A DNA stretch of 64,000 nucleotides from Enterobacter sp. SA187 (GCF_001888805.2 NZ_CP019113.1:4154001-4218000); one strand, 5' to 3'; shown: positions 50,544 through 60,190, numbered from the stretch's first letter. Made by a program: numbers and translations. The notes: generated from the letters alone by a model not told the origin.

Positions 50544-52724
50544 ATGATGGCAAAAGCAAAACGGGAAATTAATAATAAAATGTTTAATAAAAATAAGATG
50601 ATGCAACTCTGGATGCTCAGCCTGGCGGCGGGTGCTGCGCTGCCGGTGATGGCAAATGAAGAAACCATGGTGGTGACGCCGGGTACCGCAGAAGATCCTA
50701 CGGCGCCCGTTAAAGGCATAGTGGCGACCAAAACCCTGTCGTCCACCAAAACCGCCACTGAGCTGGTGAAAACGCCGCAGTCGGTGTCAGTGGTGACGCG
50801 CGATCAGATGAAAGCGCTGGATGTCACCTCGGTGTCGCAGGCGTTGCGCTACAGCGCCGGGGCCTTTACCGAATACCGCGGCTCGTCAAACCGCAATGAT
50901 GAGGTGTTCGTGCGTGGCTTCAGCTACGTGCCGAAATACCTCGACGGGCTGAGTTTTGGCGCCAGCGCGTCGTCGCAGACCGGCACGGTGGATCCCTGGC
51001 TGCTGGAGCGCGTTGAACTGGTACGCGGCCCGGCGTCGGTGCTGTTCGGTCAGGTGAATCCGGGCGGGCTTATCAGCATGACCAGCAAACGTCCGACGGC
51101 GGAGCCGATCCACAGCGTGCAGTTCCGCACCGGCAATAACGAGCTGGCGGAAGGCGCCTTCGATTTTGGCGGCCAGCTGAGCGACGATGGCCGCGTGCTG
51201 TATCGCGTCAACGGCCTTGGCCGCACCCAGCATAACCAGGTGGAGGATTATAAAGAGACGCGCATGGCGATCGCCCCGGCGATCACCTGGTTCCCGAACG
51301 ATCAGACGCGCTTTACGCTGCTTTCCAGCTACCAGAAAGATCCCGACGCCGGGTATCGCAATTTCCTGCCCTATTACGGGACGGTGGTGCCGGTGGACGG
51401 CAAGTATATCCCGCGGGACTTTAACGTCAGCGATACGGATTACGACCAGTCCTGGCGCGAGCAGACGATGATCGGCTATGAGTTTGAGCATCAGCTTAAT
51501 GAGGCGCTCACCTTCCGCCAGAATGCGCGTTATTCCACCATCAAACAGAAATACCGTTATCTGGTGTATGCCACCAGCGCCGCTAACAGTTCCCTGCTGA
51601 CCCGCCGCGCCCAGCATGAAACCCGTCAGACCGATGAGTTTGGCCTTGATAACCAGCTGGAAGCGCAATATGTCACCGGCGAGATAAGCCATACGCTGCT
51701 CGGCGGCGTGGATTATAAGTCCAGCAACGATCGCCAGACGCTGGCGCGCGGCGCAGGCTCGCAGTATGACCTTGACTGGCAACGTCCGGTGTACGGCGTG
51801 AAGGTGGATGAAGACGCATTCCGCACGATGACCGACGAAAAACAGACGCTGGATCAGCTGGGCGTGTATGCGCAGGATCAGCTGAGCTGGAATAACTGGG
51901 AATTACTGCTCTCCGGGCGTTATGACTGGGACGAAGTGCGCACCAGCGACTTTACCGGCACAGCGGATACGGTGCAGCAGAACGACAATAAATTCACCTG
52001 GCGCACCGGCCTGCTGTATGCCTTTGATTTCGGCCTGTCGCCGTACATCAGCTACAGCACCTCCTTTGAACCTAACCTGCAAACTAACCGCGCGCCGGGC
52101 GTGGCGCCGTTCAAACCCACTACCGGCAAGCAAACGGAAGTGGGCGTGAAGTATCAGCCGGTGGACAGCACTCTGATGACGCTGGCGGTGTATGACTTAA
52201 GACAAAATAATGTGCCCACCTATGACAGCGCGGCGGGCTGGTTTGAAAATGCCGGGGAAGTGCGTTCAAAAGGCGTGGAAGCCGAAGTGCATTCCACGCT
52301 GCTCGACAGTATTAACCTGATCGGCGCATACACCTACACCGACGCGGAAACCGTCAGCACCACGGTCGCCGGCACCGAAGGCAAAACCCCGGCGCGTATT
52401 CCGACGCACATGGCTTCGGCTTTCGCCAGCTATACCCTGCCAGGCGGTCCGCTGAAAAGCCTGACCGCAGGGGTGGGGATGCGTTATATCGGCACCAGTT
52501 ACGGCGACGCGCGCAACAGCTTTAAAGTCCCGGCGGTGGATCTGTATGACGCGATGGTAAGTTACGATCTGGGCGAGATGAACGGCAGCCTGAAAGGGGC
52601 GTCGGTGCAGTTTAACGTCAATAACGTAGCGGATACCAAATACGTGGCGTCCTGCGCCAGCGACTCGGCCTGCTTCTATGGCGTGGGCCGCACCATGACG
52701 GCGACGGTGAGTTATAACTGGTAA
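50544..52724 (+). CDS. TonB-dependent siderophore receptor, FhuA/FoxA-like
   Basis: The 726-residue outer-membrane receptor has a signal peptide (WMLSLAAGAALPVMA), a TonB box EETMVV, a plug (KTPQSVSVVTRDQM, then RVELVRGPASVLFGQVNPGG) and a barrel ending in SYNW. The overall layout follows FhuA, including HTLLGGVDY, FGLSPYISYSTSFEP and the cysteine pair SCASDSACFYG near the end. It is therefore more like hydroxamate receptors than FepA. The start is uncertain: ATG 50544 or 50547 lie beside an AGG within a hairpin, and ATG 50580 lacks a good RBS. It is paired with a divergent exported esterase and a Fur-box-like site. No dedicated ABC importer lies beside it. Confidence 0.88.
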   Translation: MMAKAKREINNKMFNKNKMMQLWMLSLAAGAALPVMANEETMVVTPGTAEDPTAPVKGIVATKTLSSTKTATELVKTPQSVSVVTRDQMKALDVTSVSQALRYSAGAFTEYRGSSNRNDEVFVRGFSYVPKYLDGLSFGASASSQTGTVDPWLLERVELVRGPASVLFGQVNPGGLISMTSKRPTAEPIHSVQFRTGNNELAEGAFDFGGQLSDDGRVLYRVNGLGRTQHNQVEDYKETRMAIAPAITWFPNDQTRFTLLSSYQKDPDAGYRNFLPYYGTVVPVDGKYIPRDFNVSDTDYDQSWREQTMIGYEFEHQLNEALTFRQNARYSTIKQKYRYLVYATSAANSSLLTRRAQHETRQTDEFGLDNQLEAQYVTGEISHTLLGGVDYKSSNDRQTLARGAGSQYDLDWQRPVYGVKVDEDAFRTMTDEKQTLDQLGVYAQDQLSWNNWELLLSGRYDWDEVRTSDFTGTADTVQQNDNKFTWRTGLLYAFDFGLSPYISYSTSFEPNLQTNRAPGVAPFKPTTGKQTEVGVKYQPVDSTLMTLAVYDLRQNNVPTYDSAAGWFENAGEVRSKGVEAEVHSTLLDSINLIGAYTYTDAETVSTTVAGTEGKTPARIPTHMASAFASYTLPGGPLKSLTAGVGMRYIGTSYGDARNSFKVPAVDLYDAMVSYDLGEMNGSLKGASVQFNVNNVADTKYVASCASDSACFYGVGRTMTATVSYNW

Positions 52725-52738
52725 GGTGAAATAAAGCT

Positions 52739-52760
52739 CCCCTCACCCGCCGGTGAGGGG
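52739..52760. terminator. Terminator-like hairpin between the receptor gene and maeB
   Basis: CCCCTCACC and GGTGAGGGG form a perfect nine-base stem with a four-base loop, between convergent stops. On the minus strand it is followed by AGCTTTATTT, so it more likely serves maeB. Confidence 0.65.
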
Positions 52761-52769
52761 AAAACAGGA

Positions 52770-55049
52770 TCACAGCGGCTGCGTCTGGGCTTCGACCACC
52801 GCCAGCGCCACCATGTTGACGATACGCCGTACGGAGGCGATGGGCGTCAGCACATGCACCGGTTTTGCTATGCCCATCAGCACCGGGCCAACGGTGACGC
52901 CTTCCGAGCTGGAAACGCGAAGTAAGTTGTAACTAATGCGCGCCGCCTCCACGTTCGGCATCACCAGAATATTGGCCGAGCCTTTCAGCGGGCTGTCCGG
53001 CATGCGATCCTGGCGAATACTCTCCACCAGCGCCGCATCGCCGTGCATCTCACCGTCAATCATCAGATCCGGCGCGCGTTCACGTACCAGCGCCAGCGTC
53101 TCACGCATTTTGCATGCCGCAGGCGAATTCGATGAACCAAAGTTAGAGTGCGACAGCAGCGCCACGCGCGGTTCGATACCGAAGCGGCGTACGGTTTCCG
53201 CCGCCATCAGGGTGATCTCCGCCAGCTGTTCCGGCGTCGGATCGTCGTTGACGTAGGTATCGGTAATAAAGGTGTTGCCGCTCGGCAGCAGTAAGGCGTT
53301 CATCGCCCCCGCCGCGTTCACGCCATCGCGATAGCCGAACAGCTGCTGCACCACGCTGAAATGCTCATGGTAATCGCCGATGGTGCCGCAGATCAGCGCA
53401 TCCGCTTCGCCGCGCTGTACCATGATCGCGCCGATCACCGTGGAGTTGCTAATCACCGCGCGCTGCGCCTGCTCCTGGGTGATCCCCCGGCGTTTCATGA
53501 TGCCGTAGTATTCGTTCCAGTACTCTTTAAAGCGCGGATCCGATTCATTGTTGACGATCTCAAAATCGACGCCCGCCTTGATTTGCAGCCCCAGCTTCTG
53601 GATGCGCATTTCGATGACGCCCGGACGACCGATCAGGATCGGCTTCGCCAGCCCCAGCGTGATCAGCTCCTGGGTGGCGTGCAGCACCCGCGCTTCCTCG
53701 CCTTCCGCCAGCACCACACGTTTCGGCTCGTTACGCGCCTGGGAGAAAATCGGCTTCATGAACAGGTTGGTTTTGTAGACAAACTCCGTCAGCTTGTCGA
53801 TGTAGGCGGTAAAGTCTGTGATTGGCCGGGTGGCGACGCCGGTATCCATGGCCGCTTTCGCTACCGCCGGGGCGATCTTGACGATCAGACGTGGATCAAA
53901 AGGTTTCGGGATCAGGTAGTCGGGGCCGAAGTTCAGATCCTGATCGCCATAGGCGGAGGCCACCACTTCGCTCTGCTCGGCATGGGCCAGTTCGGCGATA
54001 GCATGCACGGCGGCCAGCTTCATCTCTTCGTTAATGGCGGTAGCGCCCACGTCCAGCGCGCCGCGGAAAATAAACGGGAAGCAGAGGACATTATTCACCT
54101 GGTTCGGATAGTCGGAACGACCGGTGCAGATAATGGCGTCCGGACGGACTTCTTTCGCCAGCGGCGGCAGGATCTCCGGCTCCGGATTGGCCAGCGCGAG
54201 GATCAGCGGCTGACGCGCCATCTCTTTGACCATTTCCGGCGTCAGCACTTTCGGCCCGGAACAGCCGAGGAAAATATCGGCGTCCTTCACCACGTCGGCA
54301 AGGGTGCGCCTGCCGTCATCGTCGATGGCGTAGGCGGCTTTGGTTTCCGCCATGTTCGGCTCGCGGCCTTTGTAGATCACCCCTTTTGAGTCGCAGACCA
54401 CAATATTGTGTTTTTGCATGCCGAGCATGACCAGCAGGTTCATACAGGCAATAGCGGCGGCGCCCGCGCCGGAGACCACCATGCGCACGTCGGAGAGGTT
54501 TTTCTCCACCACCCGCAGGCCGTTTAAAATGGCTGCTGTGCTGATAATCGCCGTGCCGTGCTGATCGTCATGGAACACCGGGATGTTCATGCGTTCGCGC
54601 AGCTTCTGCTCGATGTAAAAACACTCCGGCGCTTTGATGTCTTCAAGGTTGATGCCGCCAAAAGTGGGTTCCAGCGAGGCCACCACGTCGATCAGCTTGT
54701 CGGGATCCAGTTCGTCCACTTCAATGTCGAACACGTCGATGCCGGCGAATTTTTTAAACAGTACGCCCTTGCCTTCCATCACCGGTTTGCCCGCCAGCGC
54801 GCCAATGTTGCCGAGGCCAAGCACGGCGGTACCGTTGGAAATCACCGCCACCAGGTTGCCGCGCGCGGTGTATTTGTACGCCGCCAGCGGATCTTTTTCG
54901 ATTTCCAGACAGGGCGCAGCTACGCCCGGTGAATAGGCCAGCGCAAGGTCGCGCTGCGTCGCCAGCGGCTTAGTGGGGGAGACCTGAATTTTGCCGGGAA
55001 CCGGGAATTCGTGAAAATCGAGCGCGCTCTGTTTTAGTTGTTCATCCAT
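52770..55049 (-). CDS. maeB: NADP-dependent malic enzyme
   Basis: The 759-residue enzyme decarboxylates malate to pyruvate with NADP+. The N-terminal malic-enzyme half (to about residue 430) has the family segments DLALAYSPGVAAPCLEI, NLVAVISNGTAVLGLGNIG and FHDDQHGTA. The C-terminal half is the phosphotransacetylase-like regulatory domain (SNSTVIGAIMV, LLPSGNTFITDTYVN). ATG 55049 gives the conserved MDEQLKQ; the in-frame start at 55127 is unlikely. It is divergent from talA, as in E. coli. Confidence 0.96.
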   Translation of the reverse strand: MDEQLKQSALDFHEFPVPGKIQVSPTKPLATQRDLALAYSPGVAAPCLEIEKDPLAAYKYTARGNLVAVISNGTAVLGLGNIGALAGKPVMEGKGVLFKKFAGIDVFDIEVDELDPDKLIDVVASLEPTFGGINLEDIKAPECFYIEQKLRERMNIPVFHDDQHGTAIISTAAILNGLRVVEKNLSDVRMVVSGAGAAAIACMNLLVMLGMQKHNIVVCDSKGVIYKGREPNMAETKAAYAIDDDGRRTLADVVKDADIFLGCSGPKVLTPEMVKEMARQPLILALANPEPEILPPLAKEVRPDAIICTGRSDYPNQVNNVLCFPFIFRGALDVGATAINEEMKLAAVHAIAELAHAEQSEVVASAYGDQDLNFGPDYLIPKPFDPRLIVKIAPAVAKAAMDTGVATRPITDFTAYIDKLTEFVYKTNLFMKPIFSQARNEPKRVVLAEGEEARVLHATQELITLGLAKPILIGRPGVIEMRIQKLGLQIKAGVDFEIVNNESDPRFKEYWNEYYGIMKRRGITQEQAQRAVISNSTVIGAIMVQRGEADALICGTIGDYHEHFSVVQQLFGYRDGVNAAGAMNALLLPSGNTFITDTYVNDDPTPEQLAEITLMAAETVRRFGIEPRVALLSHSNFGSSNSPAACKMRETLALVRERAPDLMIDGEMHGDAALVESIRQDRMPDSPLKGSANILVMPNVEAARISYNLLRVSSSEGVTVGPVLMGIAKPVHVLTPIASVRRIVNMVALAVVEAQTQPL

Positions 55050-55181
55050 TATGGTGATCCTTTCACGTATCGTTAGTAGGGTTGAAGCGTGATAGCTATC
55101 CTGATGCATCCACCAGTATCGCCCCATGACGGCTCATAAACTTTGAACGCCGCCAAACTCTTACCAATCCAAAAGCAAATT

Positions 55182-55199
55182 TGTTATCAAATTATAACA
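55182..55199. promoter_or_regulatory. Inverted repeat in the maeB-talA divergent region
   Basis: TGTTAT and ATAACA are exact inverted arms around a six-base AT spacer, 130 bases before talA. It could be an operator or part of an AT-rich promoter. The regulator is unknown. Confidence 0.3.
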
Positions 55200-55329
55200 G
55201 TGCTGTTACACCCTTCCCCGGCAAGCCAGCCCCGGTCTGCTATGCTTTTTTATCAGGCCCGTGAACAACTTCACAAAAGTGTGCGATAACACACTAGCGT
55301 AAGCTTTTGGTTTTTAAGGAGTATTTAGC

Positions 55330-56280
55330 ATGAATTATTTAGACGGCATCAAAAAATTTACCACCGTGGTCGCCGACAGCGGCGATATTGAGTCCATTCG
55401 CAGTTATCAGCCGGAAGACGCCACCACAAACCCCTCGCTGCTGCTGAAGGCCGCCGCGCTGCCACACTTCTCCCACCTCGTTGATGACGCGCTGGAATAC
55501 GGTAAAAAACGCGGGAAAACCCAGGAGCAGATCGTGGCGGAGGCCAGCGACAAACTGGCGGTGAATATCGGTGCGGAAATTCTGAAAAGCATACCGGGAC
55601 GCGTCTCCACCGAAGTGGATGCCCGCCTCTCTTATGACAAAGAAAAGAGCATTGCCAAAGCGCTGCGTCTGATTGAGCTGTACGAAGAACAGGGCATTGA
55701 TAAATCCCGCATCCTGATCAAACTCGCCTCCACCTGGGAAGGCATCCGCGCCGCCGAGGAGCTGGAAAAACAGGGCATCAAATGTAACCTGACCCTGCTG
55801 TTCTCCTTTGCTCAGGCACGTGCCTGCGCCGAAGCGGGCGTGTATCTGATTTCGCCGTTCGTCGGCCGTATTTACGACTGGTATCAGGATCGCAAACCCA
55901 TGGATCCGTACGTGGTCGAAGAAGATCCGGGCGTGAAGTCCGTACGTAATATTTATGATTTCTACAAGCGTAACCGCTTTGAAACCATCGTGATGGGCGC
56001 CAGCTTCCGCCGTATCGAACAGATCCTCGCGCTGGCAGGCTGCGACCGTCTGACCATCTCTCCGGCGCTGCTTAAGGAGTTGCAGGAGAAAGAAGGCACC
56101 GTTGAGCGCAAGCTGGTGCCGTCTTCCCAGACTTTCCAGCGTCAGCCGCCGCTGACCGAAGCCGAATTCCGCTGGGAGCATAACCAGGATCCGATGGCCG
56201 TCGAGAAGCTCGCCGATGGTATTCGCCAGTTCGCTGTCGATCAGCGCAGCCTGGAAGATTTGCTTGCCGCCAAACTGTAA
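55330..56280 (+). CDS. talA: Transaldolase A
   Basis: The 316-residue cytoplasmic enzyme of the pentose-phosphate pathway transfers a dihydroxyacetone unit between sedoheptulose-7-phosphate and glyceraldehyde-3-phosphate. The Schiff-base lysine is in ILIKLASTWEG (about residue 131). The motifs DATTNPSLLL and TLLFSFAQARACAEAG are intact. The TAAGGAG RBS precedes ATG 55330. tktB follows 20 bases later, as in the E. coli talA-tktB operon. Confidence 0.96.
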   Translation: MNYLDGIKKFTTVVADSGDIESIRSYQPEDATTNPSLLLKAAALPHFSHLVDDALEYGKKRGKTQEQIVAEASDKLAVNIGAEILKSIPGRVSTEVDARLSYDKEKSIAKALRLIELYEEQGIDKSRILIKLASTWEGIRAAEELEKQGIKCNLTLLFSFAQARACAEAGVYLISPFVGRIYDWYQDRKPMDPYVVEEDPGVKSVRNIYDFYKRNRFETIVMGASFRRIEQILALAGCDRLTISPALLKELQEKEGTVERKLVPSSQTFQRQPPLTEAEFRWEHNQDPMAVEKLADGIRQFAVDQRSLEDLLAAKL

Positions 56281-56300
56281 CTTTTGCCATGGAGAGAACT

Positions 56301-58295
56301 ATGTCCCGTAAAGAGCTTGCCAATGCTATCCGCGCCCTGAGTATGGACGCGGTGCAAAAATCCAATTCCGGGCACCCCGGTGCACCGATGGGCATGGCCG
56401 ATATTGCGGAGGTGCTGTGGAACGACTTCCTCAAGCACAACCCGACGGATCCGACCTGGTACGATCGCGACCGCTTTATTTTGTCGAACGGTCACGCCTC
56501 AATGCTGCTGTACAGCCTGCTGCACCTCTCCGGCTACGATCTGCCGATTGAGGAACTGAAAAACTTCCGTCAGCTGCACTCTAAAACGCCGGGCCACCCG
56601 GAAATCGGCTATACGCCGGGCGTGGAAACCACTACGGGTCCACTGGGTCAGGGGCTGGCGAACGCCGTCGGTCTGGCAATTGCCGAGCGCACGCTGGCGG
56701 CGCAGTTTAACCAGCCGGGCCACGATATCGTCGATCACTTCACTTATGTGTTTATGGGCGATGGCTGCCTGATGGAAGGGATTTCTCACGAGGTCTGTTC
56801 GCTGGCGGGTACGCTGGGACTGGGCAAGCTGATCGGCTTCTACGATCACAACGGCATCTCCATTGATGGCGAAACCGAAGGCTGGTTCACCGATGACACC
56901 GCGAAGCGTTTCGAAGCCTACCACTGGCATGTGGTGCATGAAATTGACGGTCACGATCCGGAAGCGTTGAAAAAAGCCATCCAGGAAGCGCAGAGCGTGA
57001 CCGACAAGCCGTCGCTGATCATCTGCCGCACGGTTATCGGTTATGGCTCGCCAAACAAAGCGGGCAAAGAAGAATCTCACGGCGCGGCGCTGGGGGAAGA
57101 AGAAGTCGCCCTCACCCGCCAGAAACTGGGCTGGAAACATGCGGCCTTTGAGATCCCGAAAGAGATCTATCGCGCATGGGACGCCCGCGAACGCGGCGAG
57201 AAAGCCCAGCAGGCGTGGAACGAGAAATACGCCGCTTATGAAAAAGCGCACCCGGAGCTGGCGGCTGAATTTACCCGCCGCATGAGCGGCGGCCTGCCGG
57301 AAAACTGGGAGCAGCTGACTCAGCAGTACATCGAAAAACTGCAGGCGGAGCCTGCGAAGATCGCCAGCCGTAAGGCTTCGCAGAACGCCCTCAACCAGTA
57401 TGGCCCGGCGCTGCCGGAACTGCTGGGCGGCTCGGCGGATCTTGCACCCAGTAACCTGACCATCTGGTCCGGCTCGACCTCGCTGAAAGAAGATCCTGCC
57501 GGGAACTACATCCACTACGGCGTACGTGAATTCGGTATGACCGCCATCGCCAACGGTATCGCCCATCACGGCGGCTTTGTGCCTTATACCGCCACCTTCC
57601 TGATGTTCGTGGAGTATGCGCGTAATGCGGCGCGTATGGCGGCGCTGATGAAGGCGCGGCAGATCATGGTCTACACCCATGACTCCATCGGGCTGGGGGA
57701 AGATGGTCCGACGCACCAGGCGGTGGAACAGCTCGCCAGCCTGCGTCTGACGCCAAACTTCAGCACCTGGCGTCCGTGCGACCAGGTGGAAGCGGCGGTG
57801 GGCTGGAAGCTGGCCATTGAACGTCACAACGGCCCGACGGCGCTGATCCTCTCCCGTCAGAACCTGACGCAGATGGAGCGTACCCCGGAGCAGGTGAAAG
57901 CCATCTCCCGCGGTGGCTACATTTTACAGGACGCCGACGGGACGCCGGACATCATCCTTATCGCCACCGGCTCCGAGGTGGAGATCACCGTCAATGCCGC
58001 CGCGAAGCTGCGTGAAGAAGGCCATAAGGTACGCGTGGTGTCGCTGCCGTCTACCGATATTTTCGATGCGCAGGATGAGGAGTACCGCGAGGCGGTGCTG
58101 CCGTCAGACGTCAGCGCCCGCGTGGCGGTGGAAGCGGGTATCGCCGACTACTGGTATAAATACGTCGGCCTGAAAGGGGCGATTGTCGGCATGACCGGCT
58201 ACGGTGAATCCGCACCGGCGGATAAGCTGTTCCCGTACTTTGGCTTTACCGTCGACAACGTGGTGGCGAAAGCGAAGAAAGTGCTTAACGTGTGA
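56301..58295 (+). CDS. tktB: Transketolase 2
   Basis: The 664-residue thiamine-diphosphate enzyme moves two-carbon ketol units in the pentose-phosphate pathway. The ThDP/Mg motif GDGCLMEGISHEVCSLAG (around residues 154-171), the N-terminal KSNSGHPGAPMGMA and the C-terminal-half SIGLGEDGPTHQAVEQLA are intact. ATG 56301 is chosen over 56289 because GGAGAG precedes it. Position after talA supports tktB rather than tktA. The stop overlaps convergent ypfG by 11 bases. Confidence 0.95.
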   Translation: MSRKELANAIRALSMDAVQKSNSGHPGAPMGMADIAEVLWNDFLKHNPTDPTWYDRDRFILSNGHASMLLYSLLHLSGYDLPIEELKNFRQLHSKTPGHPEIGYTPGVETTTGPLGQGLANAVGLAIAERTLAAQFNQPGHDIVDHFTYVFMGDGCLMEGISHEVCSLAGTLGLGKLIGFYDHNGISIDGETEGWFTDDTAKRFEAYHWHVVHEIDGHDPEALKKAIQEAQSVTDKPSLIICRTVIGYGSPNKAGKEESHGAALGEEEVALTRQKLGWKHAAFEIPKEIYRAWDARERGEKAQQAWNEKYAAYEKAHPELAAEFTRRMSGGLPENWEQLTQQYIEKLQAEPAKIASRKASQNALNQYGPALPELLGGSADLAPSNLTIWSGSTSLKEDPAGNYIHYGVREFGMTAIANGIAHHGGFVPYTATFLMFVEYARNAARMAALMKARQIMVYTHDSIGLGEDGPTHQAVEQLASLRLTPNFSTWRPCDQVEAAVGWKLAIERHNGPTALILSRQNLTQMERTPEQVKAISRGGYILQDADGTPDIILIATGSEVEITVNAAAKLREEGHKVRVVSLPSTDIFDAQDEEYREAVLPSDVSARVAVEAGIADYWYKYVGLKGAIVGMTGYGESAPADKLFPYFGFTVDNVVAKAKKVLNV

Positions 58296-59328
58296 TCCAC
58301 AGGGTGGGCCAGGCATCTGGCCCATGCCAGTTATCACAGCTTGGCTCTTCCGCATAGCGCACCAGACGAAAACGCTGGCCGTCAAACCGCCAGCGGGTCT
58401 GAATACCACAATCTGTCAGCCCGCGACCTTTGGCCAGCGTGGTCAGTTCACGGGTTTTCGTATCAAATCCCACGTTCATCATTTCCATATCGTTATCCCC
58501 GCTGGCGGGCGTGAACGGCAGGCGCAGTTTCACCATGCGCGATGCATAAGGCTTTTCACGGGATACCAGCCAGGCGAGATCCACCGTGTTATAGGCCCCG
58601 GCTTCACAGCCAATCATCAGCAACGCTTTATCGTCCGTTAACGCGGTCACCCGCACTTCCCGGCGCGCCGGATCGAGGGAACACTGGGTATTGCCCATCC
58701 GCCAGTTACCGTAATCCAGCAGGTCGTCCAGCTCTTCCCGGGTGAGCGGCGTGGGCGTCGGGTTAACCCGCGCGACGCCTTTCAGCGCAGGCGCAGGCGG
58801 CACGCTGAGCGGCGGGCTACTGCCTTTGTTGATCCACGCGGTTTCACTGCCGACGCGCTTTTGCTGGGCATCGATAAACAGCAGCGCGGCCTTTAATCCC
58901 ACCAGCGAAATCATCCCCTCGCCGTTTTGCAGGGTGATGGTTTGCGCCTCCTGAATGGTCTGCAAAAAGTCGCTGATGGTGGCGGCATGGCCGGTGATCA
59001 GGCGCTGAGGCGTAACGCTCCAGTTGGTGGAGGTCAGCGGCAGAGGTTTGCCGTCCAGTAACAGCCGGGGGGCAATGGGGGCGATGCGGGCAGCGGGCTC
59101 GTCCAGGCCGCCCATTTCGATACGCAGGGTGGCGTCGGTTTTCGCGCCGGCGCTGCGGGCCAGCGTCATCACCAGCCCGTGATGCTCGCCGGTGTTACGC
59201 GCCACGCAAAAGTTCTGGTTGTTGCAGGTCACCTGCCAGTCGGAGTAGCGCTGCTGGGCAGGCGCCGCCCACGACGAAAACGCCGTAAACAGGCCGAGAA
59301 AAAACAGTATCAGAACGCGATAACGCAT
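58285..59328 (-). CDS. ypfG: YpfG, exported DUF1176 protein
   Basis: The 347-residue protein has a signal peptide (hydrophobic to about residue 20, SSWA then APAQQ) and paired cysteines in TCNNQNFCVA, NTQC, IGC, DCGIQ and SCDNW, which suggests a disulfide-bonded periplasmic protein. It matches E. coli YpfG in content and location between tktB and nudK. Function unknown. ATG 59328 is preferred to GTG 59337, where the purine tract would be too close. Confidence 0.92.
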   Translation of the reverse strand: MRYRVLILFFLGLFTAFSSWAAPAQQRYSDWQVTCNNQNFCVARNTGEHHGLVMTLARSAGAKTDATLRIEMGGLDEPAARIAPIAPRLLLDGKPLPLTSTNWSVTPQRLITGHAATISDFLQTIQEAQTITLQNGEGMISLVGLKAALLFIDAQQKRVGSETAWINKGSSPPLSVPPAPALKGVARVNPTPTPLTREELDDLLDYGNWRMGNTQCSLDPARREVRVTALTDDKALLMIGCEAGAYNTVDLAWLVSREKPYASRMVKLRLPFTPASGDNDMEMMNVGFDTKTRELTTLAKGRGLTDCGIQTRWRFDGQRFRLVRYAEEPSCDNWHGPDAWPTLWITR

Positions 59329-59455
59329 GGACAGCACAACCCCGGAAGAAAATACGCTTAATTAAACGCGCGTATGATCTTCATTCGGAGGTTGATGCTC
59401 AATCAGAATTATCGGATAGATTTATTTAAAATACATCTTATTAACCTGATTAAAA

Positions 59456-60025
59456 TCAAGCCATTAGTCCGGACGCCTGTAAATATTGCAGTAATATCAC
59501 CGTCTTACCGTCACGAATTTCGCCCCGCTGTACCATGGCAAGCGCTTCGGCAAAGGGGATTTCCAGCACTTCAATATCTTCATCTTCCACGCCGCCACCC
59601 GCATTGGCGCGCTGGGCTTCACTGTATTCGGCGATAAAGAAATGCACGATTTCCGTGACGCCGCCGGGGGACATGTACAGCTCGAACACTTTGCGCACCT
59701 CGCCGACTGCATAGCCGGTTTCTTCGATGGCTTCTTTACGGATACACACTTCCGGCTCGTCATCGTCCAGCAGACCGGCGCAGGCTTCAATCAGGCGTCC
59801 GTCCGGATTACCGTTCACAAAGCTGGCGACACGGAACTGGCGGATCAGCACCACGCTCTGTTTTTCCCGGCTGTAGAGCAGGATGGTCGCCCCGTTGCCG
59901 CGATCGTACACTTCCCGTTTGTGACGAATAACCTCGCCGTTTTTCCGCGTTAAGTCGTAGGTGATATTGCGCAGCACGAAGTAGTTTTCTGAAAGGATTT
60001 TGTCTTTGATGATTTCAATATTCAT
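59456..60025 (-). CDS. nudK: NudK, GDP-mannose pyrophosphatase (Nudix)
   Basis: The 189-residue cytoplasmic Nudix hydrolase cleaves GDP-mannose to GMP and mannose-1-phosphate. The Nudix box ends RKEAIEETGY (about residues 90-99), and the ADP-sugar-pyrophosphatase-like ELYMSPGGVTE follows. ATG 60025 aligns with the E. coli start region (IKDKILSENYF) and has GGAG upstream. In E. coli aegA and narQ follow before acrD; here acrD starts 165 bases away. Confidence 0.95.
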   Translation of the reverse strand: MNIEIIKDKILSENYFVLRNITYDLTRKNGEVIRHKREVYDRGNGATILLYSREKQSVVLIRQFRVASFVNGNPDGRLIEACAGLLDDDEPEVCIRKEAIEETGYAVGEVRKVFELYMSPGGVTEIVHFFIAEYSEAQRANAGGGVEDEDIEVLEIPFAEALAMVQRGEIRDGKTVILLQYLQASGLMA

Positions 60026-60100
60026 CGGTAATACGACTCCACGACACATAGCAGGATCATGATGATACGTCGTGACGACGGTAATTTACACTTTCTCCTT

Positions 60101-60118
60101 TTTTTCTCCACGTTTAGT
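60101..60118 (+). promoter_or_regulatory. BaeR-box-like site upstream of acrD
   Basis: TTTTTCTCCA matches the first 10 bases of the BaeR box TTTTTCTCCATDATTGGC exactly, and 14 of 18 positions match overall. It lies 73-90 bases before acrD, whose E. coli homologue is induced by the BaeSR envelope-stress system. Confidence 0.5.
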
Positions 60119-60190
60119 CGCCCTGATGCCGCTAAAGTGAAGCGAGCAATGTAAAATAATGAAGTACAGCAAAAAGAGGTCCTGTTTCTG

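Noticed and set aside
56499..57827. 442-codon minus-strand frame opposite tktB
   Set aside because: Antisense shadow; tktB is fully conserved on the other strand.
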